Source: an uncultured Bacilli bacterium (GTDB lineage Bacteria > Bacillota_I > Bacilli_A > RF39 > UBA660). From it: a stretch of 64,000 nt of DNA. A program made the translations under genes and the position numbers. Below, piece after piece: positions 9,646 to 19,385 of this stretch (position 1 is the first letter of the stretch; each line of letters starts with the position of its first letter). The DNA lies in NCBI GenBank assembly GCA_934120715.1, contig CAKOUW010000001.1, forward strand, positions 395,629-459,628, read 5' to 3'. The notes beneath the pieces are model-generated. The model saw nothing but the letters and a program-made list of their open reading frames with translations, did no database searches and had not been told where the DNA came from.

Positions 9646-10200
9646 CTATTGTTCAACAACTTTTATGATACCGTGATAGTGAGCATCTTTAGCAAGCGTT
9701 GTTTGTAATGACGCTGTCACCCATATTCTAATAGTATAGTCTGTCTTTTCTAAGGCTTTCATTTCTTCTATGTCTAGATTACTATCTATTAATTCTGACA
9801 AAGTTAATATCTTAGCTTTTTCATTATTCTTTTTTACTGATACTCTGATCATGTCTTTAGGAATAATATTATCCAAGCAATTATCTTCAATTGTTTTTTC
9901 TACATCATCTTGTAATTTTAACTCATATTTTACACTCTCTGTTAGGTTATTCTTAATACTTAATGTATAGGCATTAGATGATAAACCAACGGCATCAGTA
10001 ACTGGAGTTGCTTTTTCCATTGTTACTCGGTCTCCTCCATCAGAATGAAAAATTATATCTAATGATTCTGAACTATAATCAACGTTTTTATTATCTTTAA
10101 ATTTATAATATATACGATGTGTTGCATATAGAGCTATCAATATAATTATAGCTATTAAAACAAGATTTTTAATAATGTATTTTCTTTTATTGTAGTACAT
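9646..10200 (-). CDS. Membrane-anchored exported protein, unknown function
   Basis: 184 residues. A basic N-terminus (YYNKRKY) is followed by one hydrophobic segment at about 10-28 and an extracellular part, so it is a type II anchored or uncleaved secreted protein. The exported part contains an SIKNNLTESVKYELKL stretch and ends DYTIRIWVTASLQ..., a beta-sandwich-like composition resembling the anchored proteins at 41.5-42.6 kb. No enzyme motif is visible. It starts with ATG after AAGAGGTGTTAT and sits just upstream of yceD-rpmF. Confidence 0.6.
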   Translation of the reverse strand: MYYNKRKYIIKNLVLIAIIILIALYATHRIYYKFKDNKNVDYSSESLDIIFHSDGGDRVTMEKATPVTDAVGLSSNAYTLSIKNNLTESVKYELKLQDDVEKTIEDNCLDNIIPKDMIRVSVKKNNEKAKILTLSELIDSNLDIEEMKALEKTDYTIRIWVTASLQTTLAKDAHYHGIIKVVEQ

Positions 10201-10238
10201 ATAACACCTCTTATATTATGATAATCTTTATACCGACA

Positions 10239-11168
10239 TTAGTCAACATTTTTATTTGCTTCATTATATATATCAATAGCTCTTTGGGCTAATTTTATGG
10301 CACTTTCTTTATCTTTAGCTGTTGCGATGAAAAGTTTATTATGACAGAACATGGCACCTTTAATTTTACTTTCGTCTTCTAAATTTTTATCTGTTAGACC
10401 GGCCCAACTTTTAGGAAGAGGAATTCTATATGTTTGATCAATTATGCTCTTAGGTATTGTTTTTACATTGTATCCTTCTCTATTACTTGGAAAAATAGCT
10501 AATTTTATTGTTTCTTCTTTATCTAGTTCTAACAAAGTTTCTAGGTATGGAACATATTCTTCTAATACTAAAATTGCACTTTTATTATTCTTTATTATAT
10601 CAGTTACTTTTTTCTTGGCTTTTACTTTTCCTATTATATTTGATAATTCTTCTATTATTATTTCTTTAGCGAATAATACAGCTTTTTTAAACTGTTCTGA
10701 CTCATTTTCATTAGAATCGTATCCTGGATTAAATAAATCTATAACACCACTTAAGGTCTTTACTTTACACTGTGAATCTATTTTAGGAAATATGCCATTG
10801 TCATCGGCATCAATTTGTTCCACTAGGTCTTTATCAAATCTTTCAAACACTTCTTCATAGTCTTCTATATTATTTTCTTTTAGATAATCTTTACCAAATT
10901 CATTCCATAATAGACCAAATGAGCAATATGGTATTCCATTTGATCTTTTTTTATTATCTGGCTGATGATGATCAAATTCTTTTAACCCTATGTCATAAAC
11001 AATTGCATCTTCTTTTATGTTGTTAAAGTCAACTGAAGGGACTCTCATTACAACTATATCTTTTTTTAGCAACTCTAAAAAGGCAGTGGCAAACACTTCG
11101 TCAGCATGCATTTTACCACTATGGGTAATGCAATTAGCCTCTTTTATATTGTCTGTTAGTGTTAACAT
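10239..11168 (-). CDS. MYG1-family DHH-like metal hydrolase
   Basis: 309 residues. The family (UPF0160/MYG1) has a DHH-phosphoesterase-like fold; eukaryotic MYG1 is a mitochondrial/nuclear 3'-5' RNA exonuclease, and the bacterial role is less certain. Motifs are THSGKMHADEVFATAF near residue 16 (His/Asp metal ligands), YDIGLKEFDHHQ at about 60-70 (DHH) and the late GAMFCHNKLFIATAKDKESA. Length is normal for the family. It starts 2 bases after the flavoprotein gene with a strong AAGGAGG, so it is in the same operon. Confidence 0.85.
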   Translation of the reverse strand: MLTLTDNIKEANCITHSGKMHADEVFATAFLELLKKDIVVMRVPSVDFNNIKEDAIVYDIGLKEFDHHQPDNKKRSNGIPYCSFGLLWNEFGKDYLKENNIEDYEEVFERFDKDLVEQIDADDNGIFPKIDSQCKVKTLSGVIDLFNPGYDSNENESEQFKKAVLFAKEIIIEELSNIIGKVKAKKKVTDIIKNNKSAILVLEEYVPYLETLLELDKEETIKLAIFPSNREGYNVKTIPKSIIDQTYRIPLPKSWAGLTDKNLEDESKIKGAMFCHNKLFIATAKDKESAIKLAQRAIDIYNEANKNVD

Positions 11169-11169
11169 A

Positions 11170-12759
11170 TTATTTTCCCTCCTTATATACTTTTGCTATA
11201 GCTTCTGCTACTTTTACTCCATCTATGGCTGATGAAGTTATACCACCAGAATATCCAGCACCTTCACCACATGGATAGATACCGGCAATATTGGAGATAA
11301 AGTTTTCATCTCTTACAATCCTTATAGGCGATGAAGTCCTACTTTCTAGTCCTAACATGATTGTCTCATCACTATCAAATCCTTTTATTTTTGTACCAAA
11401 AAAAGGCATGGCCTCCTTTATAGAGTTTGAAATATATTCTGGTAAAAATTCATCTAAATTACTCAAGGTATAATTTCCTTTTATAGCAATACAATCTTCA
11501 TTAATACTTTTAGTTTTTCTTCCTTCTTTAAAGTCTTTGTATAATTGTATTGGTATTTGACCTTTACCGGCCATATAGGCTTTTTCTTCTAATTCTTCTT
11601 GGTACTTTACTCCAGCTAATTGACTAGTTCCATAGTCTTTCTCTGAGACAGTTACTACAATTGCACTATTAGCGATAGGTGTTTCTCTTTTATAATTACT
11701 CATTCCATTTACGACTAATCTGTTTTTCTCACTAGATGCATTAACTACATAGCCCCCTGGACACATACAAAAAGAATATACTCCTCTTTTGTCTTTAGTT
11801 TGATAAGTTAATTTATAGCTAGCAGGTGGTAAATATTTAGCAAATTCTTTGTATTGGCTTTCATTAATTATACTCTGCTTATTAGCAACTCTAACACCTA
11901 TAGCAAATGGTTTATTTTGAATAGTTAATCCTTTTTTATAAAGCATCCTAAAAGTATCTCTAGCACTATGACCTATGGCTAAAACTAAGATATCTGTTTT
12001 TATTATTTTATTGTCATTAACTTTTATAGATTTTACTCTACCATTTTCTATTTCAATATCAGTTAATTTAGTATTATATAAAATTTCACCACCCATAGAG
12101 ATAATTTTATTACGAATATTTTTCACTATTTTTCTTAAATTATCTGTTCCTATATGGGGTTTTTGTTCATATAAAATTTCTTCATTAGCTCCATTTTCTA
12201 CAAATATTTGAAAAACCTTATGGCCTCTTTTTTCTTTATCTTTGATAAGAGTATTTAATTTACCATCTGAAAAAGTACCTGCTCCACCTTCTCCGAAGGA
12301 AACATTAGATTCTTCATTTAACTCATTATTTTTCCAAAACTTTTCTACCGTTTTAATTCTATCTTCTACTTTTTCACCTCGTTCTATGATAATGGGCTTA
12401 TAATTATTCTCTGCCAATAAATAAGCACAAAATAGACCAGCTGGTCCTGAACCTACTATTACGGGGCGATAATTTAGTTCTTTAGCACCTGTTTTTTTAA
12501 AACTATAGGGCTTATCATTAGATATAAATATATCTTCTGAGTTTATTTTTCTTATAATATCTTTATCTTTAGTGGTGTTTATATCAACTTCATATACAAA
12601 AAATAATTTATCTTTTTTTCTAGCATCTAGTGACTTTTTTATAATTTTTAATTCTATTATTTCTTTTTCATTTATATTTAATTTCTTTGATACTGTTTTT
12701 AGGAGTTCTTCTTTAGTATCTTTTAAAATGTCTATTTTTATCTGTCTTACTCTAATCAT
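11170..12759 (-). CDS. FAD-dependent dehydrogenase (COG2509 type)
   Basis: 529 residues. An N-terminal domain of about 85 residues precedes a Rossmann FAD site, VIVGSGPAGLFCAYLLAE, at about residues 98-115. NVSFGEGGAGTFSDGKLNT and the C-terminal YPCGEGAGYSGGITSSAIDGVKVAE are marks of this uncharacterised NAD(FAD)-utilising dehydrogenase family. The substrate is not known. The start (ATG after AAGGAG) overlaps the end of the next upstream flavoprotein gene by 8 bases, so the two are translationally coupled. Confidence 0.88.
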   Translation of the reverse strand: MIRVRQIKIDILKDTKEELLKTVSKKLNINEKEIIELKIIKKSLDARKKDKLFFVYEVDINTTKDKDIIRKINSEDIFISNDKPYSFKKTGAKELNYRPVIVGSGPAGLFCAYLLAENNYKPIIIERGEKVEDRIKTVEKFWKNNELNEESNVSFGEGGAGTFSDGKLNTLIKDKEKRGHKVFQIFVENGANEEILYEQKPHIGTDNLRKIVKNIRNKIISMGGEILYNTKLTDIEIENGRVKSIKVNDNKIIKTDILVLAIGHSARDTFRMLYKKGLTIQNKPFAIGVRVANKQSIINESQYKEFAKYLPPASYKLTYQTKDKRGVYSFCMCPGGYVVNASSEKNRLVVNGMSNYKRETPIANSAIVVTVSEKDYGTSQLAGVKYQEELEEKAYMAGKGQIPIQLYKDFKEGRKTKSINEDCIAIKGNYTLSNLDEFLPEYISNSIKEAMPFFGTKIKGFDSDETIMLGLESRTSSPIRIVRDENFISNIAGIYPCGEGAGYSGGITSSAIDGVKVAEAIAKVYKEGK

Positions 12760-13972
12760 TAGTTTTCTCCTTAATACTTTGACCTGCTTTTATACCGCTC
12801 ATCCAAGCAAATCCTAAGTTATATCCACCACAATCCTCATCTACATCTAATAATTCACCTATTATATATAAGTTGGAACATATTAGAGACTCCATAGTTT
12901 TGGGATTTATTTCTGTTAGGGAAATACCTCCTGACATTACCTGAGCTTTTAATGAGGAGTTAGTTGATATAATCTGTAATTTATGATTAGTTAAATTACT
13001 TACTAAATCTTCTTTTTCTTCTTCAGTTAAATCTTGCCAAGACATGGTTTCATCAATACCTGTTATTTTTAATATAATTTTTACTAGTTTATAATTAAGG
13101 GTACCTTCTAATAGTTCTATTATATTTCTATTTCTTAATTTATCATTTCTGTTATCTAGCCAATCTTTTAGAGGCGTTGTTATTTCTGGATAAAAGTTTA
13201 TAATAATTTCTTCTTTTTGATTTTGATGTAGTCCTTTGCTTATCTTTTCACTTAAATTAAATATACATATACCACTTACACCATAGTCAGTAAGTTGAAT
13301 TTCGCCTGTTTCTTTATTTATTATTTCATTATTTTCAAGATGATATATAGTAGCATTTGTTCTTATACCTGTCCATAATTTAAAATAGTTTTTATTTGAT
13401 TGTAGTCCTACTAATGATGGTAGCGGAGTTAATATTTTATGATTTAGTTCTTTTAAGATATTATAACCATTATATGGTTTTGCAATAGAGGCATTACTAC
13501 CCATTGCTGCTACTACGATATCACAAGTTAGGGTTTCATCTTCACAAATTATCTTGAATTTTTGACTTTCTTTTATTACTTTTTCTACATATTTATTGGT
13601 CTTAATAATTATACCTTTTAATTTAGCCTCTATTAGAAGAGAAGATACTACAGTGATAGCTTGATTTGTTGATGGGTAGTAATAGCCATCTCTTATTTTA
13701 GGAAGAATGCCAATATTGTTAATAAAATCAAGGACACTATTTTTTATATCATTATTTATAATTTCTGTTAGATATTCACTATTATATGAGTGGTAATGAG
13801 AAAGATCTTGATCTTGATTCCAGTAGTTACATCTACCATTGCCTGTTATTGCTAACTTTTTGCCACAAGAGTTATTTTGTTCTAGTATGATAACTTCATT
13901 ATTATCATTTTTAGCAGTTATGGCTGCTGTTAAACCAGAAGCACCGCCACCTATTATTATTATTTTTTGCAT
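12752..13972 (-). CDS. HI0933/YhiN-family flavoprotein
   Basis: 406 residues. It begins with the FAD-binding IIIGGGASGLTAAITA and has KKLAITGNGRCNYWN, the family signature, at about 37-50. It ends with GELLDVDEDCGGYNLGFAWMSGIKAG, also diagnostic of HI0933-like proteins (COG2081). This family is related to proposed NAD(P)H/FAD oxidoreductases; the substrate is unknown. It is the first gene of a three-gene unit with the COG2509 flavoprotein and the MYG1 homologue. Start is ATG after CAGGTGATATT. Confidence 0.88.
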   Translation of the reverse strand: MQKIIIIGGGASGLTAAITAKNDNNEVIILEQNNSCGKKLAITGNGRCNYWNQDQDLSHYHSYNSEYLTEIINNDIKNSVLDFINNIGILPKIRDGYYYPSTNQAITVVSSLLIEAKLKGIIIKTNKYVEKVIKESQKFKIICEDETLTCDIVVAAMGSNASIAKPYNGYNILKELNHKILTPLPSLVGLQSNKNYFKLWTGIRTNATIYHLENNEIINKETGEIQLTDYGVSGICIFNLSEKISKGLHQNQKEEIIINFYPEITTPLKDWLDNRNDKLRNRNIIELLEGTLNYKLVKIILKITGIDETMSWQDLTEEEKEDLVSNLTNHKLQIISTNSSLKAQVMSGGISLTEINPKTMESLICSNLYIIGELLDVDEDCGGYNLGFAWMSGIKAGQSIKEKTND

Positions 13973-14090
13973 AATATCACCTGGATTTATTGTATCATAA
14001 TTTAAGTATTATATAAAGTCATAGATATTTATACAAAATCTTAGATTAATAGTTAATATTATTCTCTATAAGGAAAAATTATTTATAAGC

Positions 14091-14152
14091 AAAAAAACAG
14101 ATAAGAGTTTGAAGTAGGATATATTTTTCTATTATCTCTTATTCTGTTTTTT
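14091..14152 (-). terminator. Terminator between the J-domain-like gene and the flavoprotein operon
   Basis: Arms AAAAAACAGA-TAAGAG and CTCTTA-TCTGTTTTTT pair over about 16 bp with one bulge across a loop of about 28 bases. A and T runs on both sides could let it act in either direction; both neighbouring genes are on the minus strand. Confidence 0.6.
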
Positions 14153-14157
14153 ATTTT

Positions 14158-15873
14158 TTACATGGTTGATTTTTTTGATGGGTTAGGTGTTGCTGAATAA
14201 CTGCCACCACTAACCATTGTGGCTAGATTAAGCTTTTTAGCAATGCTTTGCATTAATTGAGAAAAAACCAACTCATTATCTATACCATTTTTACAATCAG
14301 CCTTATGATATATTCTTCTAAGTAGTTCTTTACTTTTAAAATCAAAACCGCGTTCTTTGGAATATGTAAGACAAGTGTCATCCCATGTATATAATGAAAC
14401 AACTTCGTAATGATCATTAGTATAAGTAGTGAGATCTAATGAAGAATTACATAAAAATTGAGTTAAAGTTCCGACCTGTTTTTTACTATTATTGCCCACA
14501 TAAAGTAGTTGTGTTTCTTTATAGTATCTCTGTCCAAGAAATTCAGTATCAGTTCTATATTTCAAATCATATACACCATGGCCATCTGTCTTTATGAATA
14601 TTAAATCAGGGTTTACATCATCACCTGGAGTATATTTTCCTGTTACATAAGATATTATTTTCTCGTCCTGTTGGGCATCTTTAAATAAGCCATTTAGTTC
14701 GCATAGACTATCAACACCCAATCGGCCTTCATCATATTCTTTTAGGAGATGGCAAAATTCTCCATATATTTCATAGCTTCTCTCATTTGGTGAATCAGAG
14801 ATGGCTTTCTTATAATTATTAGTTACGTTTTGGAAAATTCTACTACTCAATCCTTCGCTACTTATCGATTCAATTTCGTCTTTTAGCTTTGATACTTGTG
14901 CGTTAAATGAGTCATTATTACAAACCACTTCAAACATTTTCTGTACCTTTTGGTATAGTTTAAAGGAGTTGATACTTCTTGCCATATCAAGTAATTGTTC
15001 AAGTTCATCTACTCTATCAAGGTAGAACATTGTATCTGCATTTATTTTTTTAAGGTCCATTTGAATATGTTGCTCGGCCTCTTCTTCAGTTATATTGTCA
15101 TTTTCTAACAAGTCAATGTAATTGCGCCCAATTCTTGTTACTGATGGTCTTAATTTAGGATTGATTTGAGAACTTAATTCTGCTACCTTTTCATTTATGA
15201 ATTTTGTAGCATTTTTGCGACGTTCGGTTACCATTTTTTGAAGCTTGGCCTGTAAATCATCTATATTCATATTTTCAGGTATTTTAAAGTCTGACTGGTT
15301 GCTTATTCCATTTTCTTCAAAGAACCGTTTTTTATAGTCAGATAATAGTGATTCATTAGTTGTTGAAAAGTTATTAAATAAAGAATTAATCTCTGAAAGT
15401 GAGGTTGCATCTTTTACTCGACGTAAATATTCAGTAATTAGCTCGTTAATCTGGTTTTCTAATTTACCATCTTGTGATGATCTTTTTTGCTCAATTTGCC
15501 TAATAATAGATTCTCTTCGACGTGATAGTAAGCTATCCGTAATCTCTGGGGCAACTCTCTGCCCTTTAAATTTTTCAACTACTCCTTTTCGATTCAATAT
15601 TTTTATTTCGTCTCTAATTTGAGTCATATCTATTGCATCGTCGTGGCTAACTTCAGGATTTGTGTCAGGATGATATGCTGGTTGTAGAATGTTTAATAAC
15701 CTTCTCATGGATTCACTTGACACTCCCAAACCTTTGCTCATATCTTCAGAACAGGATGCTAAAAAGTCTATTTTATCTTTGCTATCGGATCTATATACAG
15801 TAAGATCTGCATCTAATAATTTTTTTCTAAGTTTTTGATAAAGTTTTTTATATTTTTCTAAATCTGATTCCAT
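14158..15873 (-). CDS. Large coiled-coil protein with J-domain-like N-terminus, unknown function
   Basis: 571 residues, no signal peptide or membrane segment, mostly charged helices predicted to form coiled coils between about residues 110 and 390. At about residues 55-100 the pattern SMRRLLNILQPAYHPDTNPE followed by a second helix ending in EIKILNRK resembles helix II, the HPD loop and helix III of a J-domain, so it may be a DnaJ-type co-chaperone or a decayed relative. The last 130 residues look globular (KYRTDTEFLGQRYYKETQLLYVG). It has its own Shine-Dalgarno (GGAGGAAAAATT) and a terminator behind it. I do not recognise a named family. Confidence 0.6.
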   Translation of the reverse strand: MESDLEKYKKLYQKLRKKLLDADLTVYRSDSKDKIDFLASCSEDMSKGLGVSSESMRRLLNILQPAYHPDTNPEVSHDDAIDMTQIRDEIKILNRKGVVEKFKGQRVAPEITDSLLSRRRESIIRQIEQKRSSQDGKLENQINELITEYLRRVKDATSLSEINSLFNNFSTTNESLLSDYKKRFFEENGISNQSDFKIPENMNIDDLQAKLQKMVTERRKNATKFINEKVAELSSQINPKLRPSVTRIGRNYIDLLENDNITEEEAEQHIQMDLKKINADTMFYLDRVDELEQLLDMARSINSFKLYQKVQKMFEVVCNNDSFNAQVSKLKDEIESISSEGLSSRIFQNVTNNYKKAISDSPNERSYEIYGEFCHLLKEYDEGRLGVDSLCELNGLFKDAQQDEKIISYVTGKYTPGDDVNPDLIFIKTDGHGVYDLKYRTDTEFLGQRYYKETQLLYVGNNSKKQVGTLTQFLCNSSLDLTTYTNDHYEVVSLYTWDDTCLTYSKERGFDFKSKELLRRIYHKADCKNGIDNELVFSQLMQSIAKKLNLATMVSGGSYSATPNPSKKSTM

Positions 15874-15894
15874 AATTTTTCCTCCAAACTTTGT

Positions 15895-17046
15895 TTACTT
15901 ATATTTACTGGTAATTCCTAAATATTCTTCTAAGCTTACCCAGTCACCATTGTTATATAATTCCTTGGCTATTTTCTTTCCTATATAGCGAATATGCCAT
16001 GGCTCATACATATATCCAGTTAATGATTCTTTATTATATGGATATCTGATAATAAAACCATATTTGTAGCAATTTGTGTTAAGCCATTTTCCCTCTTTAG
16101 TATTTATAAAGTCTTGATCCAGACTGTTAATATCGGCAGCTAAGCCACTTTGGTGTTCTGAGTAGCCTGCTCTTGCTGAGTAAGTGTCAGCTGTTGCTAC
16201 ACCATCCCTATTTACATATCGATTATATATAGTATTTTGTGTTGCATAGGATCTGTAGCCACTAATTACTCTGAGACTTATACCTTGATTAGCAGCATCT
16301 GTTTTCATAGTTTCAAAGGCATCATTGAAATCTGTAAGTAATTGTCCTGGGGCATACTCCTTTGGTAAGGCGTAACTTTTATTAGCAATTAGAATATTAT
16401 TAACATAATATATACCATTTATTCTCTTTATGGTATAACCCTTTGTTGTTTTACCTATTGTTAAGTTTTCAGTTATACCTGTTGTTACTTGACTATGCTT
16501 ATTTTCTTCAACTATTAATTTAAAATCTGAAGTTGTTTTATTACCACTTTTATCTGCTACGACATATGATAGTGGATATTCTCCTACTTCTTTAGTATCA
16601 TAAGTACCTTTTATTTCTATTGATACTTTATCATCGCTATTGTCTTTTACTACTATGTCCTTTAATAGATCGATATCATCTCCTGTTGTAATTGTTATAT
16701 CTTTAACACCTTCAATAGACGGTTTTTCATCGTCTACAACTTTTAATTTGAGTAAGATATTTTTACCTTTAAATTTTAAATAACCTTTATAAGTACCTGA
16801 ATTATAAATTTTATTATCTTTTAGAGTTATATTTTCCCATTCTATATTTTTATTATTAATTCGTTTTAACTCTTTTTTACTAACAAATGATGATATAGTT
16901 GGAATTGTATCACCTATTTTTATAGTTACTTCATTTTTATACTTAAGTCCTCTATTACAATATATAAGTACGGATAACAATATTATTATCACTACAATAA
17001 ATATAGTTAAAGTAATTATCTTTTTTCTTTTTTTCTTTTTATTCAT
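15895..17046 (-). CDS. VanY-type D,D-/L,D-carboxypeptidase with Ig-like domain
   Basis: 383 residues. One N-terminal membrane anchor (about 8-28) is followed by a DUF5011-like Ig domain (KPSIEGVKDITITTGDDIDL ... VADKSGN) at about 105-180 and an M15B peptidase domain at about 215-380. Metal and catalytic motifs are GYRSYATQ, SEHQSGLAADI and EPWHIRYIG. Such enzymes trim the stem peptide of peptidoglycan outside the membrane; D,D versus L,D specificity cannot be told from motifs alone. It lies between the J-domain-like gene and ftsW/mraY, in keeping with a cell-wall role. Confidence 0.88.
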   Translation of the reverse strand: MNKKKKRKKIITLTIFIVVIIILLSVLIYCNRGLKYKNEVTIKIGDTIPTISSFVSKKELKRINNKNIEWENITLKDNKIYNSGTYKGYLKFKGKNILLKLKVVDDEKPSIEGVKDITITTGDDIDLLKDIVVKDNSDDKVSIEIKGTYDTKEVGEYPLSYVVADKSGNKTTSDFKLIVEENKHSQVTTGITENLTIGKTTKGYTIKRINGIYYVNNILIANKSYALPKEYAPGQLLTDFNDAFETMKTDAANQGISLRVISGYRSYATQNTIYNRYVNRDGVATADTYSARAGYSEHQSGLAADINSLDQDFINTKEGKWLNTNCYKYGFIIRYPYNKESLTGYMYEPWHIRYIGKKIAKELYNNGDWVSLEEYLGITSKYK

Positions 17047-17144
17047 GTCTAATCACCTTATGTCTATATTGTATCACAAGTGAGGTTAGATGTGAATTAT
17101 AATTTCACCCCTTTAAACATTTTATTGGATGGCGGTTTAAATAT

Positions 17145-18236
17145 TTATTTAGCAGTTTTAGATATGTTTAAAAGTATTCCAATACTAGCCATTGATATAA
17201 GTAGACTGGAACCTCCATAAGATAAAAATGGTAGGGTTACTCCTGTTACGGGTATCATTCCTATTACCACCATTAAATTCATTATAGTTTGAAAGATCAT
17301 TTGAAAGATCATGGCAAATGATAAGTATTTTGAAAAGAGATCTTTTGTATTTGTTGCTATTTTTATTCCTCTATATAAGATAATGGAAAACAATCCAACA
17401 ACAATAAAGGCTCCGGCTACACCAAATTCTTCAGCTATGATGGAAAAAATGAAATCGGTTTGAGGTTCTGGTAAATAAAAGTGTTTTTGAATTGAATTAA
17501 GAAAGCCCATTCCCAATAAGCCACCTGGTCCTATAGCATATAGGCTTTGAATTATTTGAAAGCCTGTTCCTAGAGCATCATCCCAAGGGTTGATAAAAGA
17601 GGTTATTCTATCCATTCGATATGGAGCAATAATTATTAAAACAGCTACACCTACTAATCCTAAAAGACCTAGTATTATGAAAAATTTCATATTGACTCCT
17701 GATATAAATAGTAGGGATATTATGGCCATTACTAAAATAAGGCCTGTTCCTAGATCGGGTTGAAGCATGATTAGTCCAAAGAATAACATGGTTATTCCAA
17801 GGATGGGGAATACTCCTTTTTTGTAGTCTTTTAAAAATTTATTACTATTAGAGAGATATTTGCTGGAGAAAATTATTAAGCCTAATTTGGCTGCTTCACT
17901 TGGCTGAATTCCTAATGAACCTATTCCAAACCAACTTCTACTTCCATTTCTAACACTACCTATTCCAGGTATTAGTACTAGTATCAATAAAATAAAACAA
18001 GTAATTATTATTTTATTAGCATTATCATAATACAATTTGTAATCTATTTTGGAAAAGATTATCATTACTATTATACCTATAATTAAAAATATTCCCTGAT
18101 ACTTTAGATAATGAAAACCGTCATTAAACTTATATTCGGCCCAGATACTTGAGGCTGAATATATCATGACTACGCCAAATATTGATAGTATTATTACTGA
18201 AAAGAACAAAATTTTATCAAAACCCTTTTTCATCAT
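17145..18236 (-). CDS. ftsW: SEDS peptidoglycan polymerase, FtsW/SpoVE type
   Basis: About 363 residues with roughly ten membrane segments. SEDS proteins polymerise lipid II glycan strands together with a class B PBP. Family motifs are PDLGTGLILVMA, YLPEPQTDFIFSIIAEEFG and LPFLSYGGSSLL. I start at the ATGATG at 18236/18233 after AAGGTGAT; the longer open frame upstream is Phe-rich, lacks a ribosome site and overlaps mraY's terminator. Its place after mraY matches spoVE in the Bacillus dcw cluster, so it could be the partner of the split SpoVD-like PBP upstream. A second SEDS gene is at 58.1-59.3 kb. Confidence 0.88.
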   Translation of the reverse strand: MMKKGFDKILFFSVIILSIFGVVMIYSASSIWAEYKFNDGFHYLKYQGIFLIIGIIVMIIFSKIDYKLYYDNANKIIITCFILLILVLIPGIGSVRNGSRSWFGIGSLGIQPSEAAKLGLIIFSSKYLSNSNKFLKDYKKGVFPILGITMLFFGLIMLQPDLGTGLILVMAIISLLFISGVNMKFFIILGLLGLVGVAVLIIIAPYRMDRITSFINPWDDALGTGFQIIQSLYAIGPGGLLGMGFLNSIQKHFYLPEPQTDFIFSIIAEEFGVAGAFIVVGLFSIILYRGIKIATNTKDLFSKYLSFAMIFQMIFQTIMNLMVVIGMIPVTGVTLPFLSYGGSSLLISMASIGILLNISKTAK

Positions 18237-18289
18237 ATCACCTTGTTTAATTATATTTATTAAACTATGAGAAAAGAAGCTGTATATGA

Positions 18290-18314
18290 AAAAAAGACTT
18301 GTTTTAAGTCTTTT
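18290..18314 (-). terminator. Weak terminator overlapping the mraY stop
   Basis: A perfect 9-bp stem AAAAGACTT/AAGTCTTTT with a 5-base loop is followed on the minus strand by more T. It starts at the mraY stop codon, so expression of ftsW may be lowered relative to mraY. Confidence 0.5.
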
Positions 18315-19293
18315 ATAGCCAAACACCAAAGATAATTCCGGCCATTGATAAAATTAAGCCACATACCCAAAATAATTTTACAATATCAGTTTCTTGCCAA
18401 CCTAGCTTTTCAAAGTGATGATGGATTGGAGTCATTAGAAATATTTTTTTGTGAAATAACTGAACAGATATAGTTTGAATTATTACACTTAATGTTTCTA
18501 TTACAAAGATACTAGCAACAACTAATAGAGTTAATTCTCTATGAGTTAGAATAGCAATTGTTCCCATAGCAGCTCCTAGTGCTAGAGAACCAGTATCACC
18601 CATAAACACTTTAGCAGGATGGGTATTATAGATCAAGAAGCCTAATAGGCTACCAACTAATATTAAACTAAAAATTCCAATGTCTTCAAAACCTACTACT
18701 AATGATATTAAACTAAATGCTATAAAAGCTATAGCCGATAGACCTCCAGCTAATCCATCTAGACCATCAGTTAAATTAACTGCGTTACTAGCTCCTACTA
18801 GAACAAATAAAATAAATAGTCCATATAACCAGCCCATCTCTATATCGATATTTAGGGTTCCAACTATCCATGAAGTTTGACCTCCACTTCTCATATATAT
18901 ATAAAAGAAGCCAATAGCTATTAGTACTTGCATGAATAGTTTTTGATAAGTAGTTAATCCCTCATTATCACCTTTTTTTATTGATAGAAAATCATCTAGA
19001 AAACCAATACAGGCATAACCTACGAAAGTCAAAATAACAATTCCTAAATTGGATGTATACTGGATTTTATTCATTAACACTAGCGCAATAGTTGATACAA
19101 TGGTTGGAATAATAAATATTAGTCCTCCCATGGTTGGAGTGCCCTCTTTCTTTTTGTGGTTTTCGCTTACAAAGATACTAATTCTTTGACCTACTTTTAG
19201 TCTTTTCAATATAGGAACTAAGAAAAGACCTAAAACTGTTGAAAATAGAAAACCTATCATTATTGCAAAAATAGCTTTAGTTAGTAATAACAT
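18313..19293 (-). CDS. mraY: Phospho-MurNAc-pentapeptide translocase MraY
   Basis: 326 residues, polytopic membrane enzyme that makes lipid I from UDP-MurNAc-pentapeptide and undecaprenyl phosphate. Diagnostic motifs are EGTPTMGGL, GFLDDFLSIKK (catalytic Asp pair), NAVNLTDGLDGLA, FMGDTGSLALG and MTPIHHHFEKLGWQE. The start at 19293 (ATG) is set by GGAGTGA; the upstream in-frame GTG lies within that site. murE and murD, which flank mraY in Bacillus, are missing here and must be elsewhere. Confidence 0.97.
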   Translation of the reverse strand: MLLLTKAIFAIMIGFLFSTVLGLFLVPILKRLKVGQRISIFVSENHKKKEGTPTMGGLIFIIPTIVSTIALVLMNKIQYTSNLGIVILTFVGYACIGFLDDFLSIKKGDNEGLTTYQKLFMQVLIAIGFFYIYMRSGGQTSWIVGTLNIDIEMGWLYGLFILFVLVGASNAVNLTDGLDGLAGGLSAIAFIAFSLISLVVGFEDIGIFSLILVGSLLGFLIYNTHPAKVFMGDTGSLALGAAMGTIAILTHRELTLLVVASIFVIETLSVIIQTISVQLFHKKIFLMTPIHHHFEKLGWQETDIVKLFWVCGLILSMAGIIFGVWL

Positions 19294-19385
19294 TATTGTC
19301 ACTCCGTTTCTCTTGAAATATTATATCATATTAAAATATTGTTTATGATAAATTAGCTAATTTTAGACATAATTTTACATTATTA

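Noticed and set aside
10444..10860. 138-codon + strand frame antisense to the MYG1-family gene
   Set aside because: Coding evidence on the minus strand is strong; this frame has no ribosome site or family match.
18237..18329. N-terminal extension of ftsW (31 codons)
   Set aside because: No ribosome site at its start, runs through the mraY terminator, and AAGGTGAT sits directly before ATGATG at 18236.
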